Positions 59,871 through 64,000 of a stretch of 64,000 nt of DNA are shown one piece after another; positions within the stretch are counted from its first letter, which is position 1; every line of letters starts with the position of its first letter. Made by a program: the position numbers and the translations under genes. A model generated the notes under the pieces. That model saw only the letters and a list, made by a program, of their open reading frames with translations. It did not search any database and was not told the origin of the DNA. This DNA is from Thereva unica (Eukaryota; Arthropoda; Insecta; Diptera; Therevidae), in assembly GCA_949987705.1 (NCBI GenBank), contig OX465282.1, forward strand, positions 40,078,039 through 40,142,038. The letters are read 5' to 3'.

Positions 59871-62800
59871 TTGAACCTGCCTGTAACATTCCCTTGGATG
59901 TGTCCTTTTCTAACTCAACCAAGTCAAGCTTTTATCCCTATTGCGATGATCCTCCTGTATTTCCCTCAGAGGAATCCAGCGCTGCTTTCGCTGCTAGTTG
60001 GAACAATTATCATAAGGTGCGTCAACGAATCTTTTCAAGCCCCCAACAGGTGTCTTCCCTTAATAGAGTCCCAAACATTCGGCAATTAGCCAATGAGAAA
60101 CGTAGGCTTTCGCGCTTGGTCGTTTCTGCTATCATTAATGATCATTCCGATGACAGGCATTATGCAGGCATAATCCTCAGTGAAGTAGCCATGACTGGAT
60201 TACTGGACAGCGGCGCCTCTATAACTTGCCCGGGAAGGGGTGTCGAGTCGTTTCTAAGAGATCATCCTGAATGTAGATTACATTCTTTACATGGTTCCTT
60301 GCAAACTGCCGATGGTACGTCCCAGCGAGTGTTAGGGAACATTAAAGCCCCCGTTTCCTTCGCAGGACGGACGCATTTGATGACCATATTCGCAGTACCC
60401 AGTTTAAATCAGAAGCTATATTTAGGTTATGATTTTTGGAAATTATTCGGCATCGTTCCCCAGATAGTTGGAGAGCTGAACGCTCCGGCCGTACAGTCCA
60501 TAACCCACGAATTGTCTAATGTTCAATTAGCTCAGTTAGAACGAGTTAAAGCTACCTTTCCCTCCTTTGATGTCTTGGGTTTGGGAAAAACCCATTTGGA
60601 GGAACATATAATTGATGTTGCTGATTCAGTCCCCATCAAACAAAGACATTACCCCGTGTCGCCTGCAGTACAAAAGCTAATGTACGATGAATTGGACCGG
60701 ATGCTCAGTCTAGGTGTCATTTAGCCATCTAACAGTCCATGGAATTCCCCTGTTGTTTTAGTCCGTAAACCCGGCAAGGTGAGACTATGTTTAGACTCCC
60801 GCAAAGTTAATCCCGTCACCGACAAAGACGCCTATCCACTCCCCCATATTGACGGACGGACTACTTGGTCGTCTTCAGGACACCAAATTTATCTCCAGTT
60901 TGGATTTAAAGGACGCCTTTTTGCAGATTCCCCTCGAAGTCAAGACCGCTTTTACTGTACCTGGTAGAACTCTGTATCAGTTTACTGTCATGCCTTTCGG
61001 CTTATGCAATGCGCCTTAGCGTATGTGTCGATTGATGGATAAAGTTATTCCTGGACACTTACGGGAACATGTTTTTGTGTACTTGGATGATCTATTGATT
61101 GTCTCGCCTGACTTTGATTCTCACCTCAAAACTATAGAGGAAGTTGCTGGTTGCTTGCGCCGTTTTGGGCTCACCATCAACTTGACTAAAAGCAAATTCT
61201 GTGTGCAAGAGGTTAAATACCTAGGTTTCTTGATTGGCGATGGAACGTTGAAAACCGACCCCGGTAAAGTTGCTGCCATTTCCGAATTTCCTACTCCAAA
61301 GTCACATCGACAGATAAGGAGATTCTTAGGCATGACCGGTTGGTATTAACGCTTCATATCCAATTATGCTAGCATAGTCGCCCCCATCACAGATTGTTTG
61401 AAGGGCAAGAAGTTTGTCTAGACAGACGACGCACAGCAATCTTTCCTTAAGTTGAAAACTTGTATGACTCAAGCTCCAGTACTGGTCACCCCTGACTTTT
61501 CTAAGCCTTTTTACATCCAATGCGATGCGAGTAGAACTGGTATCGGTAGTGTGTTGTTCCAAAAAGACATGGATGGAAATGAACATCCAATTGCCTATAT
61601 GTCTAAGAAACTGAACAATGCACAACGCAATTATACTATTACCGAGCTCGAGTGTTACGCAGCCGTATTGAGTGTGAAGAAGTTTAGGGCATATGTCGAG
61701 GGCCAACCGTTCACAGTAATTACTGACCACGCTAGTCTTAAATGGCTTATGAATCAGTCAGACCTGAACAGACGACTAGCTAGATGGAGCTTGAAATTAC
61801 AAGGGTTTGAGTTTGCAATAGAACATCGAAAAGGAAGCCAAAACGTGGTCCCGGATGCTTTGTCGCGAGTTGACTGTGTTGACGAAATATCCTTCTGTCA
61901 TGATGTGGACTTAACGTCCCCGGCGTTCAAATCGTCAGGATATTTGTCACTAGCTGGCGACATAAGTGGAAAGGCGGGACAGTTACCTGATCTTATGGTG
62001 TCCGACGGCTTTATTTTCCATCGTAGTACTCCACGTTCCGGAGACCCTATTTCAGACGAACTTACCTGGAAACTAAGGATTCCTTCTGATCTGACCCAGC
62101 CATTGATTGAGGCCGCTCACTCTCCTCCCCAGGCTTCTCATGGTGGGATTGGCAAAACTCTATCTCGTCTACGAACCAAATACTTTTGGCCTGGAATGGT
62201 AAATCAGGTACGAACTTATGTTACTCTGTGCGAGGTGTGCAAGTGCACTAAATCACCTAACGCGATCTTACGGCCACCCATGGGTGTGCAACTGGAAGTG
62301 GCTAGGCCTTTCCAATTTCATTATGTGGACTTTTTAGGACCCTACCCCCGTTCCAAGAGAGGCAACACTGCAGTTTTAGTAGTACTAGACTCCTTCAGTA
62401 AATTTGTATTCCTTTTTCCTGTTTCCTCCGAGACTGCTACTTTAGCAATAGAGAACCTGGAACACCGTGTATTTCACACCTTTGGAGTACCAGAAATCAT
62501 CTTTTCCGACAACGGTAGCCAGTTCGTCTCCAAGGAGTTTACTAAATTCTTGGACGACTACGGAGTCAAACATTTGCGCATAGCAGTACACTCTCCACAT
62601 CCAAATGCGTCAGAGCGAGTAAATCGATCTACTTTAGCAGCCATTAGAACCTATTTAAAAGACGACCACCGCGAGTGGGACCGTCATCTCTCTTCAATCG
62701 AATGTGTAATGCGAAGTTCAATACATGAATCGATAGGGATGACGTCTTTTCAAGCTCTCTTCGGAAGCCAAATTATCCTGCACGGATCCGCTTATGCTGT

Positions 62801-63146
62801 CTTAAAGAAGCTGCACACTTTACAAGACGGAGATATCGCTTTTCTCCCCGCATCAGATCGCCTTCGCCTCATTCGTGAGCGCATCAATCTTAACTTGTCA
62901 ACTGCACATCTCCGCCACGAGAAAAATTACAATTTGCGTTGTAAAACAGTCACCTTTAAGCCAGGTCAAGAAGTCTATCGCCGCACATTTCCTATAAGCA
63001 ACGTTGCGAATTGTTTTAGTGCCCAATTGGCCAATAAATTCTCCAAAGCTCGCGTAAGAAAACGTGTAGGCGCAAGTCTGTATGAGTTAGAGGATATGTC
63101 AGGTAAATTACTGGGAACGTACCACGCGAAGGATCTCAGACAGTGA
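59811..63146 (+). pseudogene. pol: Pol of element C, several stops and one 4-bp duplication
   Basis: Frame 59894-60724: protease LLDSGASITC. TAG at 60722 replaces a Glu codon of B. A 4-bp repeat (GACGGACGG, ~60853-60861) shifts the RT frame. TAG at 61017, TAA at 61347 and TAG at 61419 follow; the RT YLDD lies near 61080. Frame 61452-63146 (564 codons) is open: RNase H CDASRTGIGSV, integrase zinc region ending CEVCKCTK, catalytic YVDFLGPYP, FSDNGSQF and NASERVNRS, and a C-terminus ending TYHAKDLRQ as in B. The uneven decay suggests an old copy. Confidence 0.9.
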
Positions 63147-64000
63147 GATAGTCGGAAGCATTAACCCGAGTCGCCCTAATAAGGCATCTCGCCGGCTTCA
63201 CCGGTTAACTGACAGGGGTGCCTTCAAGCCGCTTAGGTAGCTTCCCTGGCGGTGGCGCTCCTCCTTGTTTTTCCTTCGATCGTCTGGGGTCAAGGTTTAT
63301 GTTGTAATCCAGCCGGAGTTGCCAGACCAACTCTCCCGAGACACGGTCCTCTCGGTCATCAATTCGCACCAGCCTGTCCGCGTGGACGCTGGCCTTTACT
63401 ACTGCTTCCTTCGGGTCGAGTAGTCCGGACAGTGCGAGGTCATGGATAATATGCAGCCTGTGACCTCCGAAAGTGGTGACGTCCTACTGCATAATCCGCT
63501 CCTTCACCAGTTTTATTCTCCCCTAGGCCAGAGTAGATCTTCATGGACGGGGGAGGGTTATGAGTCATCGGGTTCGGGCCCGCGATGATGACGCTGAGCC
63601 GATGAGCCTGTAGCTCCCTCCCGCGGAATGATTCAGGGTTGATTGACCGTATGGACAGGTGTTACCTAGTTCATCGGTGACGAATCCCTAAATCATTCCT
63701 CCCATGGAGTCTTTTCTTTCGACTCCTATTCGTGGGGATATATTTCTTTATTAACAACGATTTTATTAGTTAGATGAATCCATAAGAGATTGAAACAAGG
63801 TTTCTTCTATCTTCTAATTTCCTTTCCACCAATTTTAACCGATTTCAAATAGCTTTGTATATTTATTGAATCAGTTATCGATGTAGTGGGTTACCATGTC
63901 ATACCTTTCACAAAGCAAGACGCTGTCCAAGCGAATCCTTGTCCGATAATGCCTTAAGGGATCCTCTTGAACTCAACTTGAGCTAGTCAGCTACTTATAG
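63147..64000 (+). other. Element C 3' region or flank
   Basis: No coding frame with a family match (the frame at 63252-63449 is uncharacterised). GACGGGGGAGGG at 63545 could be a purine tract, but no LTR repeated elsewhere in the window follows. Confidence 0.35.

Larger units (their letters stand above)
57806..64000 (+). mobile_element. Ty3/gypsy element C, decayed relative of B, ends not found
   Basis: Gag and Pol follow element B domain by domain at clearly lower identity, with many stops and shifts. The leader shares a motif with B (58287). TTTTTGGCGGCAACTTCC near 58000 might be a damaged primer site. No LTR pair is visible: the 5' LTR may lie under the foldback at 56868-57803 and the 3' LTR may be beyond 64000. 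Confidence 0.8.

Noticed and set aside
63252..63449. 65-codon plus frame
   Set aside because: GC-rich chance frame after pol of element C; no family features.

Overview
The window looks like a transposon-saturated stretch of an insect nuclear genome. The evidence is the AT-rich DNA, the APE-endonuclease LINEs, Tc1, PIF/Harbinger, Helitron and many MITEs, Ty3/gypsy elements of the 412/mdg1 kind, and a pseudogene fragment resembling insect peroxiredoxin 4. A beetle would fit, but I cannot prove the order. There is almost no single-copy gene content. The best host-gene candidates are a short F-box ORF (10758-10946, minus) and one possible internal exon (8866-8997, minus).

Layout. 0.3-4.3 kb: an old MITE holding a minus-strand LINE, which in turn holds a PIF/Harbinger element. 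5.0-6.8 kb: a second decayed LINE. 9.3-10.3 kb: a 961-bp foldback element with an 8-bp target duplication. 11.4-12.6 kb: one MITE that received three other MITEs. 12.9-28.5 kb: a nested stack. An outer inverted-repeat element holds gypsy copy A1 (minus) and a Tc1-like transposon; the Tc1 holds gypsy copy A2 (plus, itself carrying a tRNA-derived SINE) and a MITE. 28.8-36.4 kb: MITEs, a second Harbinger element with a Myb-like ORF, a young 5'-truncated LINE with intact reverse transcriptase, and a tangle of interleaved palindromes. 36.4-53.9 kb: a second stack. A minus-strand Jockey-like LINE is split by a plus-strand LINE, which is split by gypsy element B (42685-52614); B's left LTR is split by a Helitron. 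54.4-57.8 kb: two more foldbacks and a MITE. 57.8-64 kb: gypsy element C, a decayed relative of B that probably runs past the window edge.

Working parts. In A, Gag and Pol are joined by a clear -1 frameshift signal: a GGGAAAC heptamer, a 7-nt spacer and a 10-bp hairpin. B and C keep the same heptamer at the end of gag. B has uninterrupted gag and pol frames and a primer site matching tRNA-Lys. Its long 3' non-coding part holds a degraded tRNA-Lys copy that includes CCA, and a peroxiredoxin-like pseudogene. Several nestings are confirmed by target duplications or by an uninterrupted relative elsewhere in the window.
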